This document shows, one piece after another, positions 1 through 9,447 of a stretch of 64,000 nucleotides of DNA. The position numbers and the translations under genes were made by a program. Source of the stretch: CAIKZJ01 sp041675325 (GTDB taxonomy: Bacteria > Bacteroidota > Ignavibacteria > Tepidaquicellales > Tepidaquicellaceae); assembly GCA_041675325.1 (NCBI GenBank), contig JBAYUG010000004.1:21390-85389 (forward strand), written 5' to 3'. The notes beneath the pieces were generated by a model. The model saw nothing but the letters and a program-made list of their open reading frames with translations, searched no databases and had not been told where the DNA came from. How positions within the stretch are numbered: position 1 is the first letter of the stretch; the number at the start of each line of letters is the position of its first letter.

Positions 1-57
1 GCCTTGTAATAACAGAAAGGCAATAAACACAAATAAACCGAGTAATATCTGTTTCAA
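1..57 (-). CDS. partial CDS, N-terminal signal peptide only
   Basis: On the minus strand a reading frame starts with TTG at 57 and runs off the left edge. The 19 visible codons give M-K-Q followed by a hydrophobic stretch (ILLGLFVFIAFLLLQG), which looks like a signal peptide or first membrane helix of an exported protein. It diverges from the subtilase at 225 with an AT-rich gap of 167 bp. Nothing about function can be said. The start is inferred from charge and hydrophobicity only, since no Shine-Dalgarno sequence is visible. Confidence 0.35.
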   Translation of the reverse strand, partial: MKQILLGLFVFIAFLLLQG

Positions 58-224
58 GTCTTAATTTTTATATCATAATAATTTAATTGCATAATTTATA
101 CAATCAAATTAGTTTTACATATATATTCAAACATTTGTCTTATTTATTCGTAAAATAAGATATTGGGAATAAAACATCTAAACCGTTTTATTTGTTATAA
201 ATTAGTATAAATAAAAATAATAAT

Positions 225-2006
225 ATGAAGATTAAAACATTATTTGTAACATTGTTTCTGGTCGTTTTCTCTGCAGGGTATAGCCAGAACGATATCTGGT
301 ACACAACCGTTCTGCAGGAAAAGTTTTTGGATAAAGAGGGCAGACCCGTTACCGGCAAGGGGGTCGTTGTCGGCGATATAGATTCTGGTATTGACGTGTT
401 TCACCCATTCTTCTTCTTTGCTGATGGGGGAGAGTTTAAATGGATAGATGTAGATAAAAACGGTACGTTCACACCCGGACTTGACGCTGTGGATTATAAC
501 AACGACGGGATTGCGAGTATAGACGAGGTCTTGAGATATATAGAAATGAATAACAACACTTATAATGTTCTTAAAACCGACAAAGATAATTATAATCCCG
601 ACATGGATTTCCTTTATAACGACAAAAACGGCAACAAGAAAAGAGACCATGGAGAGAAAGATGGTTTTTCTGAGCAGGATCCCACTTACGGCGAACAGTT
701 CTTTATTGCGATTGACGCAAATCAAAACGGCGTTCTTGAAACAGGAGAAAATATAATTGCACTTAAAACTTCAAAGGTACGTTCAGTAAGGGAAAAAGAC
801 GGAACGATTAGAAGAAGGGGGATAGACATTATAAAGACAGAACCCGATTCAGTCCAGCACGGAACAAGTGTAGCAGGTATTGTGCTTGGCGGACATTATG
901 GCGTGCAGAAACTTCATGGCTTTGCTCCCGATGCCGAAATAGTAATGGCAAACATTAAATATGATTATACACCAAGGTTCGCAAGAAATTTTCCCGATAT
1001 GATTAAGTTCTTAAGGGACGAAAAAGTTAATATACTTTTGTTTGAAGATGGTGAGTGGATGTTTGAATTTATGGACGGTTCAACAGAAGAAGAAATGCTG
1101 ACAAATGAACTCGCAAGGTCAGGTATGACTATTATCGGCGGGGGCGGAAATCTTGCTTCAGGCAATATGCTTGTTCGCTCAAAACTAAAGAAGGCACAGC
1201 TCGAAACATTTAAGTTCTCCTCTCCCGCAACGGGTGAGGGAAAGAAGAACGATGGCTCTTTTGTTTCCTTTCTCTGGAAAGGAAAAGATAAAAATGCCGT
1301 CTTTACTGTATTAACACCCGACAATAAACTTTCTACTGAAATAAAAGGTGGTTCCGGTATCCTTAAAGTTGGGAATTATAATATCAATTATGCAAGAGTT
1401 GTATCGCCAAAAGGAACCGTGATGATGAAGTTTGCGTTCTCTGAAAAAGATTCGGGCACTGTAAAAGGTGATTGGCAGATAAGAGTACATGCTAAGGATG
1501 AGATCGACCTGTTCGGTTTTATTGTTGACGTAACGCAGTCATGGGGAGGAACAACCCGCTGGTATTCGGATAAAATTTCGGATGAGGGTACAGTTACTTT
1601 TCCTTCTACCGCCGACAGCTGTATTGCAGTAGGTGCTTACACTGTAAACTATGCGTGGGGTGAAAATGATGCAATCGGTAAATTATGTTACTACAGCGGT
1701 ATCGGTTATAATATTTCTGGTAAGGTTGGAATAGATATTTGTGCGCCCGGACACTCAACCTTTACAAGCGGTCCTAACAATTCCTATGCATTATTCAGCG
1801 GCACAAGCTCAGCCGCACCGCATGTTGTTGGCACGGTGGCATTAATGCTTCAGATAAACCCCGCCTTGACTCACACCGATGTGAGAAACATTTTAAGGCA
1901 CACCTCTAAATCAGATGAGTTTACAGGAACCGTACCGAATACAAAATGGGGAGCGGGAAAACTAAATCCCGAAGGCGCTTTAAAATATGTTTCGGAAAGG
2001 CCTTAA
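225..2006 (+). CDS. secreted S8 family serine peptidase (subtilisin-like)
   Basis: Predicted exported subtilase of 593 aa. Residues 1-20 form a signal peptide ending SAGYSQ. The catalytic triad is visible as Asp53 (DIDSGID), His212 (HGTSVAGI) and Ser528 (SGTSSAAPH), with the oxyanion Asn near 309 in GGGGN. Between Asp and His lies an enlarged segment (about 75-175) with several calcium-loop-like motifs: DVDKNG (75-80), DYNNDGIASIDE (90-101), NDKNG and DANQNG. An extra beta-rich domain of about 130 residues (330-460) separates the oxyanion Asn from the Ser block. No T9SS sorting domain follows, so it is probably periplasmic or secreted another way. It is monocistronic, with an intrinsic terminator at 2034. 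Substrate unknown. The peptidase call is firm. Confidence 0.93.
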   Translation: MKIKTLFVTLFLVVFSAGYSQNDIWYTTVLQEKFLDKEGRPVTGKGVVVGDIDSGIDVFHPFFFFADGGEFKWIDVDKNGTFTPGLDAVDYNNDGIASIDEVLRYIEMNNNTYNVLKTDKDNYNPDMDFLYNDKNGNKKRDHGEKDGFSEQDPTYGEQFFIAIDANQNGVLETGENIIALKTSKVRSVREKDGTIRRRGIDIIKTEPDSVQHGTSVAGIVLGGHYGVQKLHGFAPDAEIVMANIKYDYTPRFARNFPDMIKFLRDEKVNILLFEDGEWMFEFMDGSTEEEMLTNELARSGMTIIGGGGNLASGNMLVRSKLKKAQLETFKFSSPATGEGKKNDGSFVSFLWKGKDKNAVFTVLTPDNKLSTEIKGGSGILKVGNYNINYARVVSPKGTVMMKFAFSEKDSGTVKGDWQIRVHAKDEIDLFGFIVDVTQSWGGTTRWYSDKISDEGTVTFPSTADSCIAVGAYTVNYAWGENDAIGKLCYYSGIGYNISGKVGIDICAPGHSTFTSGPNNSYALFSGTSSAAPHVVGTVALMLQINPALTHTDVRNILRHTSKSDEFTGTVPNTKWGAGKLNPEGALKYVSERP

Positions 2007-2033
2007 TGAATTATAAAGAATAGTTTTAAATAA

Positions 2034-2063
2034 AAACGGCAGATATTTAACCTGCCGTTTTTT
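2034..2063. terminator. bidirectional intrinsic terminator between subtilase and rpsT
   Basis: Perfect 9-bp stem AAACGGCAG (2034-2042) / CTGCCGTTT (2052-2060) with a 9-nt loop, followed by T's on the plus strand and preceded by A's that become T's on the minus strand. It sits between the convergent subtilase and rpsT genes and can serve both. Confidence 0.85.
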
Positions 2064-2080
2064 ATAGTATGTAAGAAAAC

Positions 2081-2341
2081 TTATTTGCTAACTTTATTGA
2101 TGTGTTTTGCTAATCTTGATTTTTCATTAGCAGCTTTGTTCTTGTGTATGATTCCCTTCGTTGCGGCTCTGTCAAGTGTTCTTACAGCTTTTTTAAATTC
2201 TGCTGTTGCAGTATCTTTCTCTGTTGTTCCAAGAACTTTTTTCACAGAACCTTTTATTGTTACCCTGTATTTCTTATTCTTCTCGGTCTTTTTTAATGTT
2301 TGTCTTGCTCTTTTCTGAGCTGATTTGTGTCTTAATGGCAT
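2081..2341 (-). CDS. rpsT: 30S ribosomal protein S20
   Basis: 86-aa very basic protein starting MPLRHKSAQKRARQTLKK, the standard S20 N-terminus, with length typical of the family. It binds 16S rRNA in the small subunit and is helical throughout. It lies just downstream of dnaA on the same strand with a 58-bp gap and ends at the shared terminator. Confidence 0.96.
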   Translation of the reverse strand: MPLRHKSAQKRARQTLKKTEKNKKYRVTIKGSVKKVLGTTEKDTATAEFKKAVRTLDRAATKGIIHKNKAANEKSRLAKHINKVSK

Positions 2342-2399
2342 ATTTTATCTTATTTTAAAAGTGTAAAAATACATAATTTAGGTTATAAATTCAATTCGT

Positions 2400-3914
2400 T
2401 TATAGTTTTGTAAGGGCATTTTTGATGTCAGAAACGATATTTTGTGTGTTACTGCTCTTTTTTAAACCTTCTTTTATGCTGTTATATGAGTAAAGTACCG
2501 TCGCATGATCTTTTCCCCCAAAGTTCAGCCCTATGGATTCCAGCGTGTATGAAGTTAATTCTTTTGCAAGATACATCGCAACCTGTCTCGCAAAAGCAAT
2601 TTCTTTTGTTCGTTTTCGGGATAGTATCTGGTTCTCTGAAAGTTTAAAATACTCTGCTGTTGCAAATATTATGTTCTCAATTGAAACGCTCTTTGCTTTT
2701 CTTACATTGCCTAAAAATTTTGAAACCACTTTCTCTGCCAGTTCAAGGTTAATTTCGCCCTTGTTAACAAAAAGACTTTCTGCAATTAAGTTTACAATAC
2801 AGCCCTCAAGTGAACGAATGCTGTCCTTAATATTCGAAGCAATATAATGTATAACATCTTCCGGCACATCTTCAATGTGAGCTTCCTCAAGTTTCTTCTG
2901 AATAATTGCCACCCTCATTTCCCAGCTTGGTAACTGTATATCTACCATGATACCCCACTGAAATCTCGACATCAGTCTTTCTGTAATACTCTTTAGCTGA
3001 TTAATCGGTTTATCACTCGAAAATATTATCTGCTTCTTATTGTTATACAGCGAGTTGAATATCTGATACATAAAATCCTGTGTTCCCGGTTTGCCCTCAA
3101 GATTTTGTATGTCATCAAGAATCAGAACGTCAAGAGATTTATAAAAACTGTCAAGCTTTCGGGGGCCGCCCTTCTCGCTAGTGAAATCAAACCTCTCCCT
3201 TGCAATGCTTGTTGTAAACTGGCTTGTAAATTCAGGAGTTGTAAGATAGTAAACCCTTTTCTCCGGGGACCTTTTCAGAATCTCATTTCCGATTGCCTGT
3301 ATTAGATGCGTTTTCCCTACACCTACACCGCCGTAAATTAAACACGGATTGTATGTTCCCCCGGGATTGTTCGCAATTGCAAATGCTGCGGCTACAGCTA
3401 AGTCATTACTCTCACCTTTTACAAAGTTCACAAATGTATGTTTTGAGTATAGATTTGAAACAAACTGTTCCTTCTGTTCTTCCTGACTGTATGATTTTGT
3501 TGCTCCGTAAGGATACTGAAAGTCTGTAATATTTGAATTCTTCGGTGTCGGTTGTTCCTGTTTTTGTTCTACATTGTCAAAAAGACTTTCTTGTGAAACA
3601 ATGTAAGCAAGCTTACCGTTTTCCCCCAGTAAACCGCTTTCGATTATTGCAGATATTTGCTTGTTATATCTCTTTTCAATTATCCCGTAAACATCCTTGC
3701 TCGGTACTTGAATTGTTAATACGTTGTTTTCGAAACTGCTGGGTGAAAGAATTGAAAACCACGTGCTGATCTCCGACTGCTTTAAATTTTGAGACAATAA
3801 CTCTATAAATTTTACCCAGATTTCTTTTGCGGCTTCTTTAACTTGCAGCTGTGCAGCTGTTTCTTTTTGTACGGGTTTACTTTCTTCAAACGAATTTAGT
3901 GTGGTATTACTCAT
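2400..3914 (-). CDS. dnaA: chromosomal replication initiator protein DnaA
   Basis: AAA+ ATPase that binds DnaA boxes at oriC and opens the duplex. The 504-aa protein has domain I at about 28-100, a variable linker (110-155), the AAA+ core with Walker A GGVGVGKT (195-202), Walker B LILDDI and sensor regions, and the C-terminal domain IV signature GKDHATVLYS that contacts DnaA boxes. Length is slightly above the usual 440-480 because of a longer N-terminus and linker. Upstream is a 508-bp AT-rich region with DnaA-box-like sequences, so autoregulation and a nearby origin are plausible. Confidence 0.98.
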   Translation of the reverse strand: MSNTTLNSFEESKPVQKETAAQLQVKEAAKEIWVKFIELLSQNLKQSEISTWFSILSPSSFENNVLTIQVPSKDVYGIIEKRYNKQISAIIESGLLGENGKLAYIVSQESLFDNVEQKQEQPTPKNSNITDFQYPYGATKSYSQEEQKEQFVSNLYSKHTFVNFVKGESNDLAVAAAFAIANNPGGTYNPCLIYGGVGVGKTHLIQAIGNEILKRSPEKRVYYLTTPEFTSQFTTSIARERFDFTSEKGGPRKLDSFYKSLDVLILDDIQNLEGKPGTQDFMYQIFNSLYNNKKQIIFSSDKPINQLKSITERLMSRFQWGIMVDIQLPSWEMRVAIIQKKLEEAHIEDVPEDVIHYIASNIKDSIRSLEGCIVNLIAESLFVNKGEINLELAEKVVSKFLGNVRKAKSVSIENIIFATAEYFKLSENQILSRKRTKEIAFARQVAMYLAKELTSYTLESIGLNFGGKDHATVLYSYNSIKEGLKKSSNTQNIVSDIKNALTKL

Positions 3915-4422
3915 CTAATAAACTTATATATATTAACAAATCAATTTTATTTAATAATTTACTTTAAGTGCCGTCTTTTGAAAACCTTTAAATATTAAGG
4001 TATTTTAGTCTTAGTATTAACAAAATTAAACATCTGTAAGCTCTATATTTTTAATACTGTTAGCTGTCTGCTTATGCGTTGTTAACATTCCCTGTTAATA
4101 ACTAAATTTTGACGGACAAATAAAGATGAAATGTGAAGCTGTCAAAAAAAGTTATTAACAATGTACTAACAGAAAAAATATCATTGCTTTAGGTGTATAA
4201 TATTAACGAAAGCATTTAAATAAGTCAAGTTTGAAATTAATAAATACGTGAAAATTTATTTATCAATTGTTTTATTCCTCATTGTCTTAATTTTCATAAA
4301 ATAAATACGAGGATGCCGACACTTCATCGTGGATAAAAGCTGCTCGCAATTTATAAACAAATTAACCTTTAAGGTTATGCTTAAGTTCTTTATTTTTAAA
4401 AATTGGAAATACTTTCTATTTA
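3915..4422. other. candidate replication origin / dnaA regulatory region
   Basis: 508 bp, strongly AT-rich and without a gene, between divergent dnaA and the next gene. DnaA-box-like 9-mers seen: TTATCCACG on the minus strand (4328-4336, one mismatch to TTATCCACA), TTATTAACA at 4152-4160, and the same 9-mer inverted at 4093-4101 (one mismatch to TTATNCACA). Related TATTAACAA/TATTAACGA strings occur at 3931, 4015 and 4201. A box cluster plus AT-rich DNA beside dnaA fits oriC, but the boxes are imperfect and it could be only the dnaA promoter. Genome GC skew would decide. Confidence 0.45.
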
Positions 4423-6195
4423 TTGAATAATCTGGATTACATAAAATTTGTTGTCTATAAGGTTGAGTCTGAGTTCATTGAACACTCAAACAGTCGTGAA
4501 TATATAAAGGTTATTACCGTTCTGCATGCTTTAAAAGTATCAGACAATATCCTTAGAGATATCTATATCCTTTCCGGGATAAAAAAGTTGAGACAGCTTT
4601 CGTCCTACCTTATTTTTATTATTAAAAAAGTCGAATCGGGCAGTATTAACATAGACAATTTTATTGAAAACTACTCTACTGATAAATCCTTCATCCGTTC
4701 TTATTTTCAGACGTACTATGATCTCGAACAAATAACCGAGGAGAAATTCATATCCGAAGAGGTTGATACAAAGTTTATTTTTGATGATGATGAATCAGAT
4801 AAGCAACCCCCTGTTTATTCTCTCGCTGAGTCGGACTTCAAGGTTGCTGACCTTGATAACGAGCTTGTTACAGAAGAGTTCAGGGAAAGCACTGTTATGG
4901 AAAATTATTCCGAACCTATAGATTCTTACATGAGCCTTGTAGAAGATAACAAAGAAAACTTGGCAACGGAAGATAGCAACGTGTTCTTTACCGATGTTTC
5001 GGACGATGTTTTTAATCTTCCGGGAGAGGAATCTGATTCAACACAAAAAATAGAACCAAACGAAACTGACGCAGCCGGAAAACAAGAACAAATAACGGTC
5101 GAATCTGTTGCACCAGAAGAGACAAAACCCGGCGAATTTATTGATGATGAAATTATTAACAAAGAAGAAGAAGTCGATGAAAACGAAATACTTCAAAACT
5201 TAATTCCTACTGCACCGGTAATAGCACAGGAAAAAGAAGAGCCGGCTTCGGAGATTCCGGAATCTGACAGTGAAGTTGATGAAAAACTTCAGGCAATAGA
5301 AAAGGAAACTTCTGAAGCAATAATGAATTCTGATTTTGTTATCTACGAGAAGTTTCTGTTAGAGAAAAACAAAATACTGTTCGGTCTATTTGATGATTTA
5401 ATTTTGCTAAAAGAATCCTCCGATCCTGATCTTGAAAGGCGTAGTAGAATTTTCGAAGAAATATTATCCACAGTTGAAGAGCTAAAAGATTATTCAGAAA
5501 GAATGTCCTTTGAAGTTATAACTGGGATTTATGCCGCATTAGTTTATTCTTTTGATATTAAGTTTAAGGACATTATCGTTTCATTGGATAACTTCTCTGT
5601 CTTCCGAAAAGCAATTGAAGGCATTGAAGATCTTATCGGCGGCAATGACCTTACCGGGTTTGACATAGTAGTTGCCAAGTTAAATTCCTTGCGAGATGAT
5701 CTTGCGAAATTACTAGCAGACCGGGAAAATTTCGAGAAGAAAAAGTACGACTTTGGCGAAGAAGAAAGCAATGTTATAAGGGAATTTAAAGACAGCAGCG
5801 AATATGATGCTTTTATAATCCTAAGAGATAAAATATCCGAGCTGGAAAACACGTTTCAGATTATTGCTGATATGAAGGATAAAACTTATCCGTTCGAATC
5901 AATAAGAAAGCTTTCCGTAACGTTTGCTCTTTTCAGGGAGATCGTTAATATAGCCCGTGTACTCGAAATGAATAAGGTTGCACACTTAGCTGAAGCAGGA
6001 TACATATTCGTGAAGTTTGTTCAGAATTACCGCATTGACCCGTTTAAAGAAGAAGTGTCAGAAGTTTTTAAATATTTAATATATAGTTTTAAACTTTTAT
6101 ATCTTGATAAACCGGTAAAAGATTTTGATAAATTTGTGTCTTTTTTAAACGAACCAGTTAAAATATTTTACCCTAAAAACAATAAGAATGAATAA
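4423..6195 (+). CDS. uncharacterised acidic helical protein
   Basis: 590-aa protein that I do not recognise. It starts at TTG 4423 (MNNLDYIKF); there is no in-frame ATG between the upstream stop near 4363 and this point. Three parts are visible: an N-terminal helical domain (about 1-110), a long acidic low-complexity linker rich in Glu and Asp (about 115-295), and a C-terminal helical domain (about 300-590). The last 90 residues (LFREIVNIARVLE...AHLAEAGY) are faintly like an Hpt four-helix bundle without the phospho-accepting His; this is a guess. No signal peptide or membrane segment, so probably cytoplasmic. The 3' end overlaps the guanylyltransferase start by 8 nt, implying co-translation. 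Confidence 0.75.
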   Translation: MNNLDYIKFVVYKVESEFIEHSNSREYIKVITVLHALKVSDNILRDIYILSGIKKLRQLSSYLIFIIKKVESGSINIDNFIENYSTDKSFIRSYFQTYYDLEQITEEKFISEEVDTKFIFDDDESDKQPPVYSLAESDFKVADLDNELVTEEFRESTVMENYSEPIDSYMSLVEDNKENLATEDSNVFFTDVSDDVFNLPGEESDSTQKIEPNETDAAGKQEQITVESVAPEETKPGEFIDDEIINKEEEVDENEILQNLIPTAPVIAQEKEEPASEIPESDSEVDEKLQAIEKETSEAIMNSDFVIYEKFLLEKNKILFGLFDDLILLKESSDPDLERRSRIFEEILSTVEELKDYSERMSFEVITGIYAALVYSFDIKFKDIIVSLDNFSVFRKAIEGIEDLIGGNDLTGFDIVVAKLNSLRDDLAKLLADRENFEKKKYDFGEEESNVIREFKDSSEYDAFIILRDKISELENTFQIIADMKDKTYPFESIRKLSVTFALFREIVNIARVLEMNKVAHLAEAGYIFVKFVQNYRIDPFKEEVSEVFKYLIYSFKLLYLDKPVKDFDKFVSFLNEPVKIFYPKNNKNE

Positions 6196-7297
6196 TTACG
6201 CAGTGATTATGGCAGGAGGTATCGGCACCCGATTCTGGCCTAAGGGTACATCCAAGCTTCCAAAACAATATTTAAAAATAGAGAACGATCATAGTTCAAT
6301 GATTCAGCAGACGTTTAAACGTCTCGAATCTGTTGTATCACCCAAAAATATATTTGTTGTTACCAACACGGCTTATAAAGCGGTAACAAAGAAACATCTT
6401 CCTAAAATACCGGAGGAAAATATTATCTGTGAACCGTTCGGAAGAAACACGGCTCCGTGTATTGGTCTGACTTGTCTTTTCATAAAGCAGTTTAACACAA
6501 AGGCAAACGTGCTTGTTGTTCCGTCAGACCATATAATAACAGACGTGGAGGAGTTTCAAAGAGTTGTTAAATCAGGGCTGGCTTATACAAATGAAAATGG
6601 CGGTATTGTAACGCTGGGAATAAATCCCTCAAAACCCGAAACAGGATACGGATATATTCAGTTTGATCAGGACGAGTATAAAGACGTAAACATCAAAATA
6701 GGCAGGAGCGAAGAGCTTACCGAAAGAGTCTATAAAGTAAGAACCTTTGCCGAGAAACCAAATCTTGATACTGCGAAAGCTTTCATTGAAAGCGGAGATT
6801 TTCTTTGGAACAGCGGTATGTTTATTTTTCGTGTTGATACAATGCTTGTTGAGATTCAGCAGTCACTACCAGAGCTCCATTCTGCGCTGCTGAAGCTTGA
6901 GAAAAGCCTCATGAAAAACGATTTTGCTAAAGTTCTCGAAAATGTTTATTCTCAGATAAAAGGTATATCAATCGACTACGGCGTTATGGAAAAGTCACAG
7001 GACGTTTATACAATAAAAAGTAATTTTGACTGGAGCGATGTCGGGTCGTGGGACGAGATTTACAACTCAAACAAGAAAGATAAGGATGGAAATGTAAAGC
7101 AGGGAAGAACAGTTACTATCAATTCTAAAAACTGTTTGATTATTAATGACCAAAAAATATCAGCACTTGTCGGCGTAGAGGATTTGCTTGTTATTGATAC
7201 AGATAACGGTCTGCTTATATGTAAGAGGACCGAATCTCAGAATGTTAAAGAAGTTGTTGATTACCTGAAGAGAAAAGGATTGGATCAATATTTATAA
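6188..7297 (+). CDS. manC: mannose-1-phosphate guanylyltransferase
   Basis: Makes GDP-mannose from mannose-1-phosphate and GTP for surface polysaccharide and glycan synthesis. The 369-aa protein has the nucleotidyltransferase signature AGGIGTRFWP (10-19) with KLPKQYL, the FGRNTAP segment, VPSDHII, and the FAEKP and LWNSGMF sugar-binding motifs. It lacks the C-terminal cupin isomerase domain of bifunctional AlgA/ManC proteins, so it should be monofunctional. Its start overlaps the upstream gene by 8 nt. A hairpin terminator follows at 7321. Confidence 0.92.
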   Translation: MNNYAVIMAGGIGTRFWPKGTSKLPKQYLKIENDHSSMIQQTFKRLESVVSPKNIFVVTNTAYKAVTKKHLPKIPEENIICEPFGRNTAPCIGLTCLFIKQFNTKANVLVVPSDHIITDVEEFQRVVKSGLAYTNENGGIVTLGINPSKPETGYGYIQFDQDEYKDVNIKIGRSEELTERVYKVRTFAEKPNLDTAKAFIESGDFLWNSGMFIFRVDTMLVEIQQSLPELHSALLKLEKSLMKNDFAKVLENVYSQIKGISIDYGVMEKSQDVYTIKSNFDWSDVGSWDEIYNSNKKDKDGNVKQGRTVTINSKNCLIINDQKISALVGVEDLLVIDTDNGLLICKRTESQNVKEVVDYLKRKGLDQYL

Positions 7298-7320
7298 TCA
7301 GTTTACAGAAATAGTTTTTT

Positions 7321-7352
7321 GAAGACACTTTGATAATTCACAAAGTGTTTTC
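7321..7352. terminator. hairpin terminator between manC and SMR gene
   Basis: Stem GAAGACACTTTG (7321-7332) / CAAAGTGTTTTC (7341-7352) with one mismatch and an 8-nt loop, followed by CTTTTT. It lies in the gap between convergent genes and can stop transcription from either side. Confidence 0.7.
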
Positions 7353-7366
7353 CTTTTTCTGAGAAA

Positions 7367-7684
7367 CTAATTTGCAAATTTTAACCCTATTACTCCAATA
7401 ATTATTAATCCTGCGGAAAAAATTCTTAAAAGATTTGTTGGGTCCTTAAAGAATATAATACCGATAATAAAAGTTCCTATTGCACCGATTCCAGTCCATA
7501 CTGCATAAGCCGTTCCAATCGGTATGTCTTTTTGTGCAACCCAAAGAAAATACCCGCTTGCTGCCATTGAAATTGCTCCAATAACAATCCACAAAATACG
7601 GTTCTCTGTTACTTGCGAAAGCTTGAAGCCAAGCGGCCAGCCCATTTCAAAAATTCCTGCTATTACTAAATAAATCCATGCCAT
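7367..7684 (-). CDS. SMR family exporter, SugE/Gdx type
   Basis: 105-aa protein with four predicted membrane helices. The N-terminus MAWIYLVIAGIFEMGWPLGFKL contains the conserved membrane Glu of the SMR family in the Gdx-like context (E..WP.GFK), and helix 4 follows the AYAVWTGIGAIGTFIIG motif. Gdx proteins export guanidinium, while Emr-type relatives export quaternary amines; sequence features favour the Gdx group. I looked upstream (7685-7842) for a guanidine riboswitch and saw none. Confidence 0.88.
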   Translation of the reverse strand: MAWIYLVIAGIFEMGWPLGFKLSQVTENRILWIVIGAISMAASGYFLWVAQKDIPIGTAYAVWTGIGAIGTFIIGIIFFKDPTNLLRIFSAGLIIIGVIGLKFAN

Positions 7685-7842
7685 AAGTTTTTGGTTATTA
7701 AGTTTGAGTTATTTATCAAAATAATGAATTCAACAAAATAATTAAACTAAGATAAATAAGTTATTACCGATTAGTCTGTGTATAATCATATATCTTGTAT
7801 TTGTTTCCAAGCCTTGATAAATTTCAATAAAGGAGAATAACC

Positions 7843-8130
7843 ATGAAAAATTTAGATAGTGAAAAGCTTGTGACGGTTTTTAAAAGCGGCAACGAGGCAC
7901 TTATTGCTCTTGCAAAATCAATGCTTGACGAAGCAGAAATTAAATATCTTGTGAAAAACGAGGGTATCCAGGATCTTTTTGGGATTGGGGTTTTTGGTAC
8001 AGGATTTAATCCTCTTACGGGTCCGATACAGATACAAGTATTGCCCGGAGACGAAGCGACTGCAAAGGAAATACTGAAAGATGTTGAAGCAAGCGACGAG
8101 GCTTACGAAGAACCCGAAGAAAACACTTAA
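7843..8130 (+). CDS. DUF2007 domain-containing protein
   Basis: 95-aa cytoplasmic protein matching the DUF2007 (putative signal-transducing protein) pattern: VTVFKSGNEALIALAKSMLDEAEIKY followed by the beta-rich IQIQVLPGDEATAKEIL segment. The family is small and its biochemical role is unclear. A good Shine-Dalgarno sequence, AAAGGAG, lies ahead of the ATG. An 18-nt gap to the downstream flavoprotein suggests one transcript. Confidence 0.8.
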   Translation: MKNLDSEKLVTVFKSGNEALIALAKSMLDEAEIKYLVKNEGIQDLFGIGVFGTGFNPLTGPIQIQVLPGDEATAKEILKDVEASDEAYEEPEENT

Positions 8131-8148
8131 GTTAGAAATTAATATAGA

Positions 8149-9354
8149 ATGAAAATTGGAATAATCGGCGGCGGTGCTGCAGGATTCTTTGCCGCTATTA
8201 CTACCGCAGAGACGAGCAAAGCCTCTATAACTATTCTTGAAAAGTCACCTAATGTACTTTCGAAAGTTCGTATATCAGGCGGAGGTAGATGCAATGTTAC
8301 AAATGCAGTTTCAGATATAAAAGAGTTTATTAAATACTATCCTCGCGGCAGCAAAGAACTTATTTCAACCTTCTCGCGGTTTAGTAATCTTGATACAATA
8401 GAATGGTTCAGGAAAAGAGGAGTCTATTTAAAAACAGAAACAGACGGCAGGGTCTTTCCGGTATCAGATAATTCTCAGACGATAATAGATTTGTTCACAA
8501 GTCTGGCATCTAAGTGTAACATTAATGTAATTACAGGATTTGATGCGGCGAAAGTATCTTTTAGCAATGGTCTTTTTACTGTTAAAGACAGAAGAGAAAA
8601 CACGCTATCTTTTAATAAACTGCTTGTATCTGCCGGTGGATTTTCAACTCTTGATAAATACAACTGGTTAATAAACCTTGGACACAATATTATAACACCC
8701 GTTCCGTCACTATTTACTTTTAATTGTAAAGACACTCTTCTTAGTGGATTACAGGGTATAGCCGTTGAGGATGTCATGGTAAAAGTTAGTGATACAAAAC
8801 TTTCTTCGCAGGGTGATATTCTGATAACGCATTGGGGATTAAGCGGACCTTCTATACTTAAGCTATCTGCTTTTGGAGCCCGGGTACTTAACGAAATGAA
8901 TTACAAATTTACTCTCGTGATTTGCTGGACAAAGATTGATGTTCACAAAGAAACAGAGGGGGCACAAAAGAACAGCCCTTTAAAACAGATTATAAAACAT
9001 CCTTTCAGAAACATACCTATCAGGTTATGGGAATCGTTAATTATTAATTCGGGTGTCAATCACGAAAAACGATTTAACGAGCTATCAAAAAAGGATGTTG
9101 AGGCAATTAATAATATTCTTACACATTCACAACTCAGTATAAACGGCAAGAGCACTTTTAAGGAAGAGTTTGTAACAGCAGGGGGAGTTTCTTTGAAGGA
9201 AGTAGATTTCAGGACAATGGAAAGCAAGATAGTACCGGGGCTTTATTTTGCTGGTGAATTACTCGATATAGATGGTGTGACAGGAGGCTTTAACTTTCAG
9301 TCGGCATGGTCAACAGCATATATAGCGGGACAGAGCATGGCAAATCAGGTTTAA
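8149..9354 (+). CDS. BaiN/HI0933-like NAD(P)/FAD-dependent flavoprotein
   Basis: 401-aa FAD-dependent oxidoreductase of the HI0933/BaiN/RdsA family. The N-terminal dinucleotide fold is MKIGIIGGGAAGFFAA. The family signature VRISGGGRCNVTNA follows at about 41-54, and the C-terminal FAD-binding end LDIDGVTGGFNFQSAWSTAYIAGQ is intact. Physiological substrates of most members are unknown; BaiN is linked to bile-acid and RdsA to rRNA chemistry. Full length with no defect. It is probably co-transcribed with the DUF2007 gene 18 nt upstream. Confidence 0.9.
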   Translation: MKIGIIGGGAAGFFAAITTAETSKASITILEKSPNVLSKVRISGGGRCNVTNAVSDIKEFIKYYPRGSKELISTFSRFSNLDTIEWFRKRGVYLKTETDGRVFPVSDNSQTIIDLFTSLASKCNINVITGFDAAKVSFSNGLFTVKDRRENTLSFNKLLVSAGGFSTLDKYNWLINLGHNIITPVPSLFTFNCKDTLLSGLQGIAVEDVMVKVSDTKLSSQGDILITHWGLSGPSILKLSAFGARVLNEMNYKFTLVICWTKIDVHKETEGAQKNSPLKQIIKHPFRNIPIRLWESLIINSGVNHEKRFNELSKKDVEAINNILTHSQLSINGKSTFKEEFVTAGGVSLKEVDFRTMESKIVPGLYFAGELLDIDGVTGGFNFQSAWSTAYIAGQSMANQV

Positions 9355-9447
9355 CCTCTTATCTTTGTCGAGTTTGTTTATCATAGATTTTACTTTTGTA
9401 TATAGTTAATTTGTTGCACTTCAAAATTAAACAATAGCATTTCAGAG

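Noticed and set aside
7685..7842. Guanidine riboswitch before the Gdx-type exporter
   Set aside because: No paired ACGR hairpin loops or ykkC-like conserved segments were seen on the minus strand.
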